64,000 nucleotides of DNA, from the NCBI GenBank assembly GCA_016287875.1, contig JAEEXQ010000002.1, positions 24,756 through 88,755 of the forward strand. Reading direction: 5' to 3'. The notes below the pieces were generated by a model. It saw only the letters and a program-made list of their open reading frames with translations, searched no databases and was not told the DNA's origin. Positions 8,871 to 17,102 of the stretch are shown one piece after another; within the stretch, counting starts at the first letter, position 1, and the number at the start of each line of letters is the position of its first letter. Source of the DNA: Bacteroidales bacterium. GTDB lineage: Bacteria > Bacteroidota > Bacteroidia > Bacteroidales > UBA932. Position numbers and translations under genes: made by a program.

Positions 8871-10322
8871 ATGTCAAGTATTAAAGATCTCAAACCCGCA
8901 AACGTATGGAATAATTTCTACCAGCTCACACGTCAGCCCCGCCCCTCCAAGCACGAGGAGAAGGTCCGCGCCTTCCTTCTCGACTGGGGCAAGAGCCACG
9001 GTGTCGAGACTTTTGCGGATGCTACCGGCAATGTGATAATGAAGGTCCCCGCAACACCGGGATATGAGAATCGCAAGACCGTAATACTCCAGGGCCATAT
9101 GGATATGGTTCCCCAGAAGAACAACGACGTCAAGCACGATTTCCTCACCGATCCTATCGAAACCTGGATAGACGGCGAGTGGGTCAAGGCCAAGGGTACC
9201 ACCCTCGGAGCCGACGACGGTATGGGCGTTGCTATGGCAATGGCAGTCGCCGAGAGCAAGGATCTCAAGCACGGCCCTGTCGAAATCCTCATCACCTATG
9301 ACGAAGAAACCGGTATGACCGGTGCCAACGCCCTCCAGCCCGGCGTGCTGAAGGGAGATATACTCGTGAACCTCGATTCCGAGACCGAAGGCGAGCTTTA
9401 TGTGGGCTGCGCCGGAGGTATGGATACCGAAGGCAGCGGAAGATACACCCAGGTACGCCGTCCTGCAGGCTACGAGGCCTATTCCCTCCAGGTGAAGGGA
9501 TGCCAGGGAGGACATTCCGGAATGGATATCATCCTCTGCCGCGCAAATGCCAACCGCATCGCCGCCCGACTGACCGATGTGATCCTCGCCAAGACCGACA
9601 GCAAGCTCGTGGAGTTCGCCGGAGGAAATATGCGCAACGCCATCCCCCGCGAAGCCGATGTCCTGCTCTATGTCAAGGATCCTGCAAAGGTGGCACGCGT
9701 GGTGACCAAGGCCGGCCGCGAGATATTCGACGAGTTCCGCCACACCGATCCCGATATGAAGATACTCTTCACTCCCGCCGATTTCCGCAAGGGCTATGTG
9801 AAGGATGACGAGGCCCGCGCCATAATCAACGCCGTACTGGCCTGCCCCGACGGCGTGGAGCGTATGTCCCAGACCATGCCCGGCACCGTGGAGACTTCCA
9901 ACAACCTCGCCATCGTAAAGATCGCTGACGGCAAGGTCTCGGTCGTTACCCTGATGCGCAGCTTCATCGACAGCGCCAAGGTGGCCCTTTCCCGCAAGAT
10001 TGCGGCAGTTCTCAACAATGCCGGAATCCATACCCGCTTCGTAGGCGGATACTCGGGCTGGGCACCGGACGACAAGAGCCAGATACTGCGCGTGATGAAG
10101 GAGTCCTACAAGAAACTTTACGGCAAGGAGCCCGAGGTGATGGCCATACACGCCGGCCTGGAATGCGGCATCATAGGCGGCATCTATCCCGGTCTGGATA
10201 TGATTTCCTTCGGTCCTACCCTCAAGAGTCCCCACTCCCCGGACGAGCGCTGCTACATCCCTTCGGTGCAGAAGGCGTGGGACTTCCTCGTGGCCGTACT
10301 TGAGGCAATTCCTGAAAAATAG
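8871..10322 (+). CDS. pepD: Aminoacyl-histidine dipeptidase (PepD, peptidase family M20C)
   Basis: Zinc-dependent cytosolic dipeptidase that splits Xaa-His and other dipeptides. 483 aa, normal length. Metal and catalytic motifs: QGHMDMVPQKN (about 78), GADDGMGVAMAMA (about 115), YDEETGMTGA (about 144, with the catalytic/ligand Glu pair) and NLDSETEGELYVGCAGG; C-terminal HAGLECGII carries another ligand region and FGPTLKSPHSPDERCYIPS is the family end block. Starts eight bases after DUF4831 and is followed by a strong terminator, so it closes the operon. Works downstream of peptide importers such as the POT protein. Confidence 0.95.
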   Translation: MSSIKDLKPANVWNNFYQLTRQPRPSKHEEKVRAFLLDWGKSHGVETFADATGNVIMKVPATPGYENRKTVILQGHMDMVPQKNNDVKHDFLTDPIETWIDGEWVKAKGTTLGADDGMGVAMAMAVAESKDLKHGPVEILITYDEETGMTGANALQPGVLKGDILVNLDSETEGELYVGCAGGMDTEGSGRYTQVRRPAGYEAYSLQVKGCQGGHSGMDIILCRANANRIAARLTDVILAKTDSKLVEFAGGNMRNAIPREADVLLYVKDPAKVARVVTKAGREIFDEFRHTDPDMKILFTPADFRKGYVKDDEARAIINAVLACPDGVERMSQTMPGTVETSNNLAIVKIADGKVSVVTLMRSFIDSAKVALSRKIAAVLNNAGIHTRFVGGYSGWAPDDKSQILRVMKESYKKLYGKEPEVMAIHAGLECGIIGGIYPGLDMISFGPTLKSPHSPDERCYIPSVQKAWDFLVAVLEAIPEK

Positions 10323-10375
10323 CGACACACAGTGACCGAAACTTGATTGTTAGTTTCGTGTTGATAACTTTTCCC

Positions 10376-10406
10376 GAGGATGCATTGACAAAGTGCATCC
10401 TCTTTT
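10376..10406 (+). terminator. Rho-independent terminator after pepD
   Basis: Nine-base stem GAGGATGCA / TGCATCCTC with a nine-base loop (TTGACAAAG), followed by TTTT. It closes the acyltransferase-DUF4831-pepD operon; its loop also carries the TTG of the next promoter. Confidence 0.85.
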
Positions 10407-10416
10407 GTTAACTTTG
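10385..10416 (+). promoter_or_regulatory. Promoter of nrdDG (TTG, 21 bases, TAACTTTG)
   Basis: TTG at 10385-10387 and TAACTTTG at 10409-10416 have the Bacteroidota -33/-7 spacing. The -33 TTG sits in the loop of the pepD terminator. Predicted leader to the ATG at 10459 is about 38 bases. Confidence 0.75.
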
Positions 10417-10458
10417 TAAGACAATAGCGTGTAAAAATCCCTTATAACCTATAAATCT

Positions 10459-12645
10459 ATGGACGTCAGGAAAACAAACGGAAGCATTGAGGAATTCGAC
10501 CTCGAAAAGCTGAAGAACGGTATACGGCAGACTTACTTAGCCACAGGCCAGCATTGCCCGGAGGAGATCGTGGTCTCCATTACCGACAATCTTTACATAT
10601 ATGACAAGATGACGAGTCAGGAGATCCGTCGTCAGGTAGTCGATTCCCTGATGTCCGTCAACAAGAAGGCCGCCCTCGAATACATCGAAAAGTTCGACGA
10701 CGGAAAGGACCTGCGCAAGAAACGCGACTTCATCAAGGACTATATCAAGGCTTCGAACGCCGCCACCGGTTCCAAGTTCGATGCTAATGCCAACGTCACC
10801 CGCAAGAACATCGTGACGCTCGGCCAGGAGCTCTATAAGGAGAACAATATCAAGCAGAACCGTTATATAATGCAGGACAAGATCAAGAACCTCTATGGTC
10901 ACGAGCTTGCCGACCAGTATATAAAGGATCTGGAATCCCACGTCCTCTACAAGCACGACGAGAGCGGTACTCCCGGCTATCCCTACTGCGTGGCAATCAC
11001 CATGTATCCTTTCCTGGTGAGCGGCCTGCGTGAGCTGGGCGGAGTTTCCGTGGCGCCTACCGACCTCAAGAGCTTCTGCGGCGAGTTCATCAACCTGGTG
11101 TACTCCATTTCTTCGCAGTTCATGGGTGCGGTGGCTACCCCTGAATTCCTCATCTATCTCGATTATTTCATCCGCAAGGATTACGGGGATAACTACCTCG
11201 ACAGGCTTGACGAGGTGGTGGAGAACAATGCCAAGCAGCGCACCCTCACGAAGGTTATCGACAACTGCTTCCAGCAGGTGGTCCATTCTATGAACATGCC
11301 CGCCGGCAACCGTGGCTATCAGACCGTTTTCTGGAATATCGGCTACTTCGACAAGCCCTATTTCGAAGGCGTGTTCGGCGATTTCCGCTTCCCTGACGGC
11401 ACTCCCGCCAAGTGGGAGACCCTGGACTGGCTCCAGAGGCATTTCATGAACTGGTTCAACGAGGAGCGCAATCACTACATCCTCACCTTCCCCGTGGAGA
11501 CCATGGCACTGCTTACCGACGGCGGGGACGATTTCGCCGACAAGGACTACGCCGACTTCACCGCCGAGATGTGGAGCAAGGGGCACAGCTTCTTCTGCTA
11601 TCTGTCCAACAGCCCCGACAGCCTTTCCAGCTGCTGCCGTCTGCGCAACTCCCTCAAGGACCTCGACAACGAGGACGAGGAGCACAACCATACCACCCAC
11701 CAGTATTCCATGGGTACCGCTTCGGTTTCCACCGGTTCCAAGTCGGTCATGACCATCAACCTGAACCGTCTTATCCAGGATGCCGCCCGCGCCTACTTCC
11801 AGGAAGAGAAGCACGAGGAGCTGGAGCCCGGCAAGCCGCTTCAGAAGGGAAGCTACGACAAGGCAGTCCTCTACAAGCGCATCAGCGATGCCATCACCGC
11901 TGAAACCGAGCGCGTGCACAAGTATCAGATCGCTTTCAACGAGATTATCAAGGACTTCCTCAAGGCCGAGATGCTGGATGTCTATCGTGCCGGCTTCATC
12001 GATATGAAGCGCCAGTACCTTACCATAGGCGTGAACGGCCTTACTGATGCCGCAGAGTTCCTGGGTCTGGAGATTTCTCCCAACGATGAGTATAAGGAGT
12101 TCGTGAACAACCTGCTCGAGACCATCAATATCTCCAACCGAAAGGACCGCACCAAGGAGGCTATGTTCAACACTGAGTTCGTGCCCGGCGAGAACCTTTC
12201 CGGAAAGAACTACAATTGGGACCGCAAGGACGGATACTTCGTCTCGCCCAATCACAATATGTATTCCTCCTACTTCTACAATCCCGAGGACGACAAGCTG
12301 AGCATGATAGACAAGTTCAAGCTTCACGGGGAGGAGTACGTCAAGTTCCTCGACGGTGGCTCCGCACTTCATATGAACATCGCGGAGCACCTCAGCAAGG
12401 AGCAGTACAGGCAGCTGCTCAACACGGCGGCCCACTACGGCACCAACTACTTCACCTTCAACTGCCGCAATACCGTCTGCAATGATTGCGGATACATCAG
12501 CAAGGATACCCTCACCGTGTGTCCCAAGTGCGGCAGCACCAACCTGGATTATCTCACCCGTGTCATCGGTTACCTGAAGAGGATATCTTCCTTCAGCGAG
12601 ATGCGCCAGGAGGAGGCCTTCCACCGCTTCTACACCAAGAAGTGA
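10459..12645 (+). CDS. nrdD: Anaerobic ribonucleoside-triphosphate reductase (class III)
   Basis: Reduces ribonucleoside triphosphates to deoxy forms under anoxia using a glycyl radical. 728 aa. N-terminal ATP-cone (about 1-95: VRKTNGSIEEFDLEKLKNGI), catalytic barrel in the middle (HSMNMPAGNRGYQTVFWN, SPDSLSSCCRLRN), C-terminal Cys4 zinc site CNDCGY...CPKCGS (about 677-695) and the radical loop TRVIGYLKR, where the Gly in RVxGY carries the radical. Its stop overlaps the GTG start of nrdG, which makes the radical. A sign of an anaerobic cell. Confidence 0.97.
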   Translation: MDVRKTNGSIEEFDLEKLKNGIRQTYLATGQHCPEEIVVSITDNLYIYDKMTSQEIRRQVVDSLMSVNKKAALEYIEKFDDGKDLRKKRDFIKDYIKASNAATGSKFDANANVTRKNIVTLGQELYKENNIKQNRYIMQDKIKNLYGHELADQYIKDLESHVLYKHDESGTPGYPYCVAITMYPFLVSGLRELGGVSVAPTDLKSFCGEFINLVYSISSQFMGAVATPEFLIYLDYFIRKDYGDNYLDRLDEVVENNAKQRTLTKVIDNCFQQVVHSMNMPAGNRGYQTVFWNIGYFDKPYFEGVFGDFRFPDGTPAKWETLDWLQRHFMNWFNEERNHYILTFPVETMALLTDGGDDFADKDYADFTAEMWSKGHSFFCYLSNSPDSLSSCCRLRNSLKDLDNEDEEHNHTTHQYSMGTASVSTGSKSVMTINLNRLIQDAARAYFQEEKHEELEPGKPLQKGSYDKAVLYKRISDAITAETERVHKYQIAFNEIIKDFLKAEMLDVYRAGFIDMKRQYLTIGVNGLTDAAEFLGLEISPNDEYKEFVNNLLETINISNRKDRTKEAMFNTEFVPGENLSGKNYNWDRKDGYFVSPNHNMYSSYFYNPEDDKLSMIDKFKLHGEEYVKFLDGGSALHMNIAEHLSKEQYRQLLNTAAHYGTNYFTFNCRNTVCNDCGYISKDTLTVCPKCGSTNLDYLTRVIGYLKRISSFSEMRQEEAFHRFYTKK

Positions 12646-13112
12646 TAAAGTACGTCCCTCAGATGACATCCGTGGTCCTGGAAGAAATTCCGGACCGGGT
12701 TTCGCTGGCAGTAGATATCAGCAACTGCCGGGGGAACTGTGTCGGGTGCCATTCTCCTTTCCTTAAACTGGACATAGGCGAGGAACTTACCCCGGAAATA
12801 GCCGACGCTCTGATAGCGGACAATTTCGGAGTGAACTGTTTCCTTTTCCTGGGGGAGGGGCGCGATCCAGAGGCCCTGCTGGCCCTGGCAGCGCACATAC
12901 GCTCCGCCCATCCTGCCCTTGAGCTGGCGCTCTATTCCGGCAGGGAAGAGGTGGAAGCGGAGATATGGGATGCCTTCGATTATGTGAAGGTCGGCCCTTA
13001 TCGCCCGGAATGTGGGCCGCTCAACGAGCGCAGCACTAACCAGAGGCTTTACTATCATCGCGAGGACATCACCCATCGCTTCTGGCGCAAAGGAATCGAT
13101 CCAAATACATAA
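12642..13112 (+). CDS. nrdG: Anaerobic ribonucleotide reductase activating protein (radical SAM), GTG start
   Basis: Generates the glycyl radical on NrdD from S-adenosylmethionine. The cluster motif CRGNCVGCHSP (CxxxCxxC) is near residue 25. I place the start at GTG 12642 rather than the track's 12486 or ATG 12663: reading MIKYVPQMTSVVLEEIPDRV matches the usual family N-terminus (M-KYV...EVPD), and the GTGA overlap couples it to the nrdD stop. Resulting length 156 aa is the family norm. C-terminal NQRLYYHREDITHRFWRK is also typical (GSTNQRL). Confidence 0.92.
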   Translation: MIKYVPQMTSVVLEEIPDRVSLAVDISNCRGNCVGCHSPFLKLDIGEELTPEIADALIADNFGVNCFLFLGEGRDPEALLALAAHIRSAHPALELALYSGREEVEAEIWDAFDYVKVGPYRPECGPLNERSTNQRLYYHREDITHRFWRKGIDPNT

Positions 13113-13174
13113 CGTTATTCGCTTTGCGAGTTCGGTTTTTGTGAATCGCGAGTGGTGCGGACCACCAGGTGGCC

Positions 13175-13182
13175 TATCTTTG
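13175..13182 (+). promoter_or_regulatory. -7 promoter box (TATCTTTG)
   Basis: TATCTTTG 18 bases before the lipoprotein ATG at 13201. Just upstream is GTGGTGCGGACCAC, a small inverted repeat of unclear role. No TTG at the ideal distance. Confidence 0.55.
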
Positions 13183-13200
13183 TAATAAATTGATTTACAA

Positions 13201-14079
13201 ATGAAAAAGATTTATTGCATTTTGGCTATCTGCCTGGCCTCCTGCCTGGCATTGACTTCTTGTGAAAAAGAAAACCAGAGCTCCGGCGGATCCGGTGACG
13301 GCAGCGTAGTCGGCACCTGGCAGTTCAGGGGCGATGAGTACCACTATTTCGATGCCACCTTCAAAAAGGACGGCAATTATGAATGGATGTGGATCGGCGC
13401 CAGTGGCCGGATAAAGGATACGGGCTCCTACACCGTGTCGGGCAACGTCATTACCATGACTCCCAAGAAGCTCTATGAGGAGGACTACGATACCAAGGAA
13501 CTGGTCGAAACTTCTTTGAGCAGTTTCCAGTGGAACGGCCCCCGCAAGGTGACGGTGGTCAGGACGGGTGACGGAATTGCATATTGGAGATGGTCGGGCG
13601 ATTTCCTGATCGAGAATTCCGATTTCTTCCGCGGGAACGAAGGCGAGCCTTACCTTGTCTTCAAGCAGGGAGCCAATTTCAAATTCAAATCTTCCGACCT
13701 TGTGGGAACTTGGGAGTGCCAGTATGAGACTGGCGTGGTCGACCGCTATATCTTCACCAGCAAGGGCTATACTTATTATAGCGCCTGGCCTGAGGCTGAT
13801 GCCGCATGCGGCCTTTCCGTCCGCAAGGAAACCGGAGAATGGTCGCTGGATAAGAATGCCCTCACCATCAAGGAGAAAATGGACTACACTTCTTCCAAGT
13901 TCATAAAGTATAACCGGGAGACCGGAAAGAACGAATATGAATATGTAGATGTGGATCCTGTGACTTTCGAAACTGATAATTGGTTCAGTTATGAATCCGA
14001 ATACGAACACACCATCTACATTTATGTGGAAGATGGGAAACTTTATATGCCGGAAATGACGCTGACCAAGAAGAAATAA
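13201..14079 (+). CDS. Lipoprotein with two lipocalin-like repeats, function unknown
   Basis: 292 aa with a lipoprotein signal peptide (MKKIYCILAICLASCLALTSC, Cys21 the likely lipid anchor; the Glu-Lys-Glu after it permits surface export). Two related units follow: VGTWQFRGDEYHYFDATFKKDGNYEWMW (about 37) and LVGTWECQYETGVVDRYIFTSKGYTYYS (about 164), each the GTW start of a lipocalin-like beta-barrel common in Bacteroidota. No enzyme motif. Placed alone between nrdG and the rpsF promoter, it seems monocistronic. Confidence 0.8.
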   Translation: MKKIYCILAICLASCLALTSCEKENQSSGGSGDGSVVGTWQFRGDEYHYFDATFKKDGNYEWMWIGASGRIKDTGSYTVSGNVITMTPKKLYEEDYDTKELVETSLSSFQWNGPRKVTVVRTGDGIAYWRWSGDFLIENSDFFRGNEGEPYLVFKQGANFKFKSSDLVGTWECQYETGVVDRYIFTSKGYTYYSAWPEADAACGLSVRKETGEWSLDKNALTIKEKMDYTSSKFIKYNRETGKNEYEYVDVDPVTFETDNWFSYESEYEHTIYIYVEDGKLYMPEMTLTKKK

Positions 14080-14110
14080 TTGCAATTCTGAGCAAAATTT
14101 CCTATATTTG
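14080..14110 (+). promoter_or_regulatory. Promoter of the rpsF-rpsR-rplI operon (TTG, 20 bases, TATATTTG)
   Basis: TTG at 14080-14082 and TATATTTG at 14103-14110, near-ideal for the Bacteroidota housekeeping sigma factor. The TTG begins directly behind the lipoprotein stop codon. Confidence 0.82.
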
Positions 14111-14111
14111 C

Positions 14112-14140
14112 AGCCCTTTTGGGAAACTCCCTTAAGGGCT
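14112..14140 (+). promoter_or_regulatory. Hairpin in the rpsF leader
   Basis: AGCCCTT / AAGGGCT outer stem, a TT/TT internal loop, and a GGGA / TCCC inner stem with an AAC loop, right at the predicted 5' end of the mRNA. It may serve autoregulation by a ribosomal protein or protect the 5' end. It does not show the CCG box of the described S6:S18 leader motif. Confidence 0.5.
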
Positions 14141-14166
14141 TAATTTATAACTAATTATTAATCAAA

Positions 14167-14604
14167 ATGTTAAAACAGTACGAAACCGTTTTCATTGCAA
14201 CTCCCGTTTTGTCTGACGCCCAGATGAAGGAAGCGGTTGCCAAGTACACTGACTTCATCAAGAGCAATGGTGGAGAAATCGTGTACGAAGAGGACTGGGG
14301 CCTGAAGCAGCTTGCTTACCCCATCCAGCACAAGACCTCAGGTTTCTATTACCTGATCGAGTTCAAGGCAGATCCTGAATTCGTAGCAAATCTCGAAATC
14401 CAGTACAAGCGTGACGAGCGTATCCTTCGCTTCCTCACCGTCGCTCTCGACAAAGATGCCATCGCATACGCCGAGCACCGCCGTGAGATGAAGGCTGCCA
14501 AGAAGAACGCTCCCGTCGAGGCTCCCGCCGAAGAGGCAAAGGCCGAGGATGTGGACGATGTCACCGAGTATGATGTTGAACCCGTAGATTCCAAGGAGGA
14601 ATAA
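14167..14604 (+). CDS. rpsF: 30S ribosomal protein S6
   Basis: Binds 16S rRNA of the platform as a dimer with S18. 145 aa: the core (about 1-100) has YETVFIATPVLSDAQMKEAV and DWGLKQLAYPIQHKTSGFYYLIEF, plus an acidic Ala/Glu-rich tail (AKKNAPVEAPAEEAKAEDVDD) common in Bacteroidota S6. First gene of the S6-S18-L9 operon, three bases before rpsR. Confidence 0.97.
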   Translation: MLKQYETVFIATPVLSDAQMKEAVAKYTDFIKSNGGEIVYEEDWGLKQLAYPIQHKTSGFYYLIEFKADPEFVANLEIQYKRDERILRFLTVALDKDAIAYAEHRREMKAAKKNAPVEAPAEEAKAEDVDDVTEYDVEPVDSKEE

Positions 14605-14607
14605 ACT

Positions 14608-14874
14608 ATGGCACAGAATGACAATGTACGCTATCTGAACCCTCCTACCGTAGAGGTTCGCAAGAAGAAATACTGCCGCTTCAAAAAGGCTGGCATCAAG
14701 TATGTCGATTACAAGGATCCTGAGTTCCTCAAGAAGTTCCTCAATGAGCAGGGTAAGATTCTTCCCCGCCGCATCACCGGAACCTCGCTCAAGTTCCAGC
14801 GCAAGGTTGCCCAGGCCGTCAAGCGCGCCCGCAGCCTCGCTCTTCTCCCTTATGTTACTGACCTCCTTAAATAA
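14608..14874 (+). CDS. rpsR: 30S ribosomal protein S18
   Basis: 88 aa, basic; the conserved [17 protein letters not shown] and [24 protein letters not shown] blocks of S18 are present. Forms a heterodimer with S6 on the small subunit platform. Sits between rpsF (gap 3 bases) and rplI (gap 9 bases). The N-terminal Cys is single, i.e. the zinc-free form of S18. Confidence 0.97.
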   Translation: MAQNDNVRYLNPPTVEVRKKKYCRFKKAGIKYVDYKDPEFLKKFLNEQGKILPRRITGTSLKFQRKVAQAVKRARSLALLPYVTDLLK

Positions 14875-14883
14875 TCCTGCCCT

Positions 14884-15333
14884 ATGAAGATCATTCTCAA
14901 GAAAGAAGTTGCAGGTCTCGGAGAGGCCGGAGAACTCGTGGAAGTAAAGAGCGGATACGCTCTCAACTATCTGATTCCTCAGGGATTCGCAGTGCTCGGA
15001 ACCAAGTCTGCCATCAAGCAGTACGAGGAGACCCAGCGCCAGCGCGCCCACAAAGAGGCCAAGCTTGTTGCCGATGCCGAGGCTAAGGCCGCCAAGATTG
15101 CCGCTACTCCCGTCAAGATCACCGTCAAGGTGGCCGAGAGCGGTAAGCTTTATGGTGCCGTCACTGCCGCAATGGTTGCCGACGCTCTTGTTGCAGCCGG
15201 TGTCGAGGTTGACAAGAAGGATGTTACCGTTCCTGAAATCAAGGAAGCCGGTAACTTCGAAGGCAAAGTCAAGGTTTACAAGAAGATCGTTGCCGACATC
15301 AACGTCGAAGTTGTTGCCGAAAGCGCTGAGTAA
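14884..15333 (+). CDS. rplI: 50S ribosomal protein L9
   Basis: 149 aa. N-terminal rRNA-binding domain MKIILKKEVAGLGEAGELVEVKSGYALNYLIPQGFA with the GYARNYL-type signature (here GYALNYL), long connecting helix (about 45-75) and a C-terminal domain with KLYGAVTAAMVADAL (the GSVT-like block). Last gene of the operon, followed by a strong terminator. Confidence 0.97.
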   Translation: MKIILKKEVAGLGEAGELVEVKSGYALNYLIPQGFAVLGTKSAIKQYEETQRQRAHKEAKLVADAEAKAAKIAATPVKITVKVAESGKLYGAVTAAMVADALVAAGVEVDKKDVTVPEIKEAGNFEGKVKVYKKIVADINVEVVAESAE

Positions 15334-15340
15334 TCTTAGG

Positions 15341-15400
15341 CTGAAAACAATAAAGCCCTGCGAGCATTTTTCTGCGAGCAGGGCTTTTTTTTGTTTTCAG
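15341..15400. terminator. Bidirectional terminator between rplI and the acyl-CoA synthetase gene
   Basis: Stem AGCCCTGC (15354-15361) / GCAGGGCT (15378-15385) followed by seven T; outer arms CTGAAAAC (15341-15348) and GTTTTCAG (15393-15400) extend the symmetry, with A-rich DNA giving a U-tract on the minus strand. It can stop both convergent transcripts. Confidence 0.88.
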
Positions 15401-17098
15401 CTATTTCTTGTTCTTGTAAAGGAAACGTCTGATTTTCTGGGTGGCTGATTTCTCGAAGGGCTCCTTCATCGCGTCCACCTTGCTCACCTGGGAATTCTTG
15501 CCCAGCAGCCTGTTGATGCGCTCCTGCAGCGTCTTCTGCAGCGATTCGACCTTCTCGTAGAATCTCTCTTCTCCCTCCAGGTTCCAGTCCAGCACATTGT
15601 CCTCGAACTTCACCAGCGCCACGAGCTTGCCATCGCGTTCCACGACCAGGCTTTCGCTTACGCCCTCCTCGTTGTTGATCACCTGCTCGATCTCTTCCGG
15701 ATATATATTCTCGCCGGAGGGGCCGAGGATAGTGTTGTTCAGGCGTCCTTTGATATGGAAGTTGCCATATTTGTCCACGATGGCGACGTCGTTGGTGTGG
15801 AACCATCCGTCGTCGTCGATAACTTGCTGGGTGCGTTCGGGATCCTTGTAGTAGCCGAGCATCACGTTGTCGCCGCGGCAGACTATTTCTCCTTCTCCCG
15901 TCTCGGGGTTGACGTTGTCAAGCCGGACTTCTACCTTATAGGAAGGAATGCCTATGGAGCCCACTACCGTGCGCCCCACCATTGCATTGCACACCAGCGG
16001 TGCGCATTCCGTGAGGCCGTAGCCGATTGCGTAGGGGAAGTGGCATTTCTTGAGGAAGGCTTCCACCACGGGATCCAGTTTGCTTCCGCCGACGCCGAAG
16101 AAGTGCAGCTTGCCGCCGAAACTCTTGTAGAGCCGCCCTCCTACCAGGCGGTAGAAGAGCCAGGGAAGACTCTTCTGCATCCATTTAAGGGTGCGGCTGC
16201 TCTCCACGGTGGGAACTATGCTCTTGCGGTAAACTTTCTCTATAATCAGCGGCACGGAGCACATAACCGAAGGACGCACCTTCTTCATTGCTGACATCAG
16301 CACGCTGGGAGTAGGGGGCTTGGGGATATAGTACACGCAAGCGCCCACATATATGGGATAGAGGCATCCCAGGGCCATCTCGTAGGCGTGGGCCATGGGA
16401 AGTATGGACATAAAGCGGTCTTTTTTGAAACAGCGTTCCGCCTTGTGCGCTTCCATGATGTTCTGGCAGAGATTGCGATGGCTGAGCATCACGCCCTTGG
16501 CCTTTCCGGTGGTGCCGGAGGTATAGATTATGGCTGCCAGCTCGTCGGCGGAAGGGGTACGTACCCATCCGTCGCACTGGAAGGCATCCTTCTCTTTCTT
16601 GATTATCTCGAAGGTCTCTATGTCGATGACCAGAGTCAGCCTGTCAATGCACTCCTGGCTGAGTTTCGGCAGAAGCCTCTTGGAGATGAAGATGACCTTG
16701 CTCTCGGAGTGGGTGAGTATGTTGGTGATCTCGTTTTCCGAACTGTCGGGGAGTATGGGGATGGCCACGCGCCCGAAGGCGGTGGCGGTGAAGAATGCCA
16801 CGGTCCAGTTGGGCATATTCTGGGCGAGGATGGCGACTTTGTCCCCGGCGCTGATGCCGAAGCGCGACAGCCGCTGGGACTGACGGTCGCACATATAACG
16901 GAATCTGGAATAGGAGTAGGTCTGGGTCCCGTCTATGAAGCAGCTCAGCCTGCGTTTGGCGAACTTCTCCGTAGAACTTTCGAAGAGTTCCCTCAGGGTC
17001 GCAGGATAATGGTCCTGGTGATGCCCGGGAAGTAGGCGTACAGGATTCATCCGGATGAAGAACTTCCTTATCCTGTACGGGTGCTTGTGTTTTCGCAT
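15401..17098 (-). CDS. Long-chain acyl-CoA synthetase-like AMP-forming ligase
   Basis: Activates a carboxylic (probably fatty) acid with ATP to the acyl-AMP and then the CoA (or ACP) thioester. 565 aa of the ANL superfamily: P-loop-like IIYTSGTTGKAKGVMLSHRNL at about 190-210, GYGLTECAPLV at about 355 (A5 YGxTE), and the hinge/A8 block DKYGNFHIKGRLNNTILGPSGENIYPEEIE at about 440-470; the A10 Lys is probably in the SQVSKVDAMKEPFEKSATQKIRRFLYKNK tail. It follows a PlsC-like acyltransferase (gap 4 bases), suggesting the pair channels exogenous or recycled fatty acids into lipids. Confidence 0.9.
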   Translation of the reverse strand: MRKHKHPYRIRKFFIRMNPVRLLPGHHQDHYPATLRELFESSTEKFAKRRLSCFIDGTQTYSYSRFRYMCDRQSQRLSRFGISAGDKVAILAQNMPNWTVAFFTATAFGRVAIPILPDSSENEITNILTHSESKVIFISKRLLPKLSQECIDRLTLVIDIETFEIIKKEKDAFQCDGWVRTPSADELAAIIYTSGTTGKAKGVMLSHRNLCQNIMEAHKAERCFKKDRFMSILPMAHAYEMALGCLYPIYVGACVYYIPKPPTPSVLMSAMKKVRPSVMCSVPLIIEKVYRKSIVPTVESSRTLKWMQKSLPWLFYRLVGGRLYKSFGGKLHFFGVGGSKLDPVVEAFLKKCHFPYAIGYGLTECAPLVCNAMVGRTVVGSIGIPSYKVEVRLDNVNPETGEGEIVCRGDNVMLGYYKDPERTQQVIDDDGWFHTNDVAIVDKYGNFHIKGRLNNTILGPSGENIYPEEIEQVINNEEGVSESLVVERDGKLVALVKFEDNVLDWNLEGEERFYEKVESLQKTLQERINRLLGKNSQVSKVDAMKEPFEKSATQKIRRFLYKNKK

Positions 17099-17102
17099 AA
17101 GT

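Noticed and set aside
10537-12669. 710 aa minus-strand ORF opposite nrdD
   Set aside because: Same codon-usage effect; the sense strand is unmistakable nrdD, and the antisense translation is low-complexity Val/Leu/Gly-rich.
13113-13174. Terminator after nrdG
   Set aside because: Only small inverted repeats (TCGCTTTGCGA, GTGGTGCGGACCAC) without a T-tract directly behind; too weak to call.
14111-14166. Known S6:S18 leader riboregulator
   Set aside because: The described motif needs a CCG box opposite a bulge; this hairpin has none, so I list it only as an unassigned leader hairpin.
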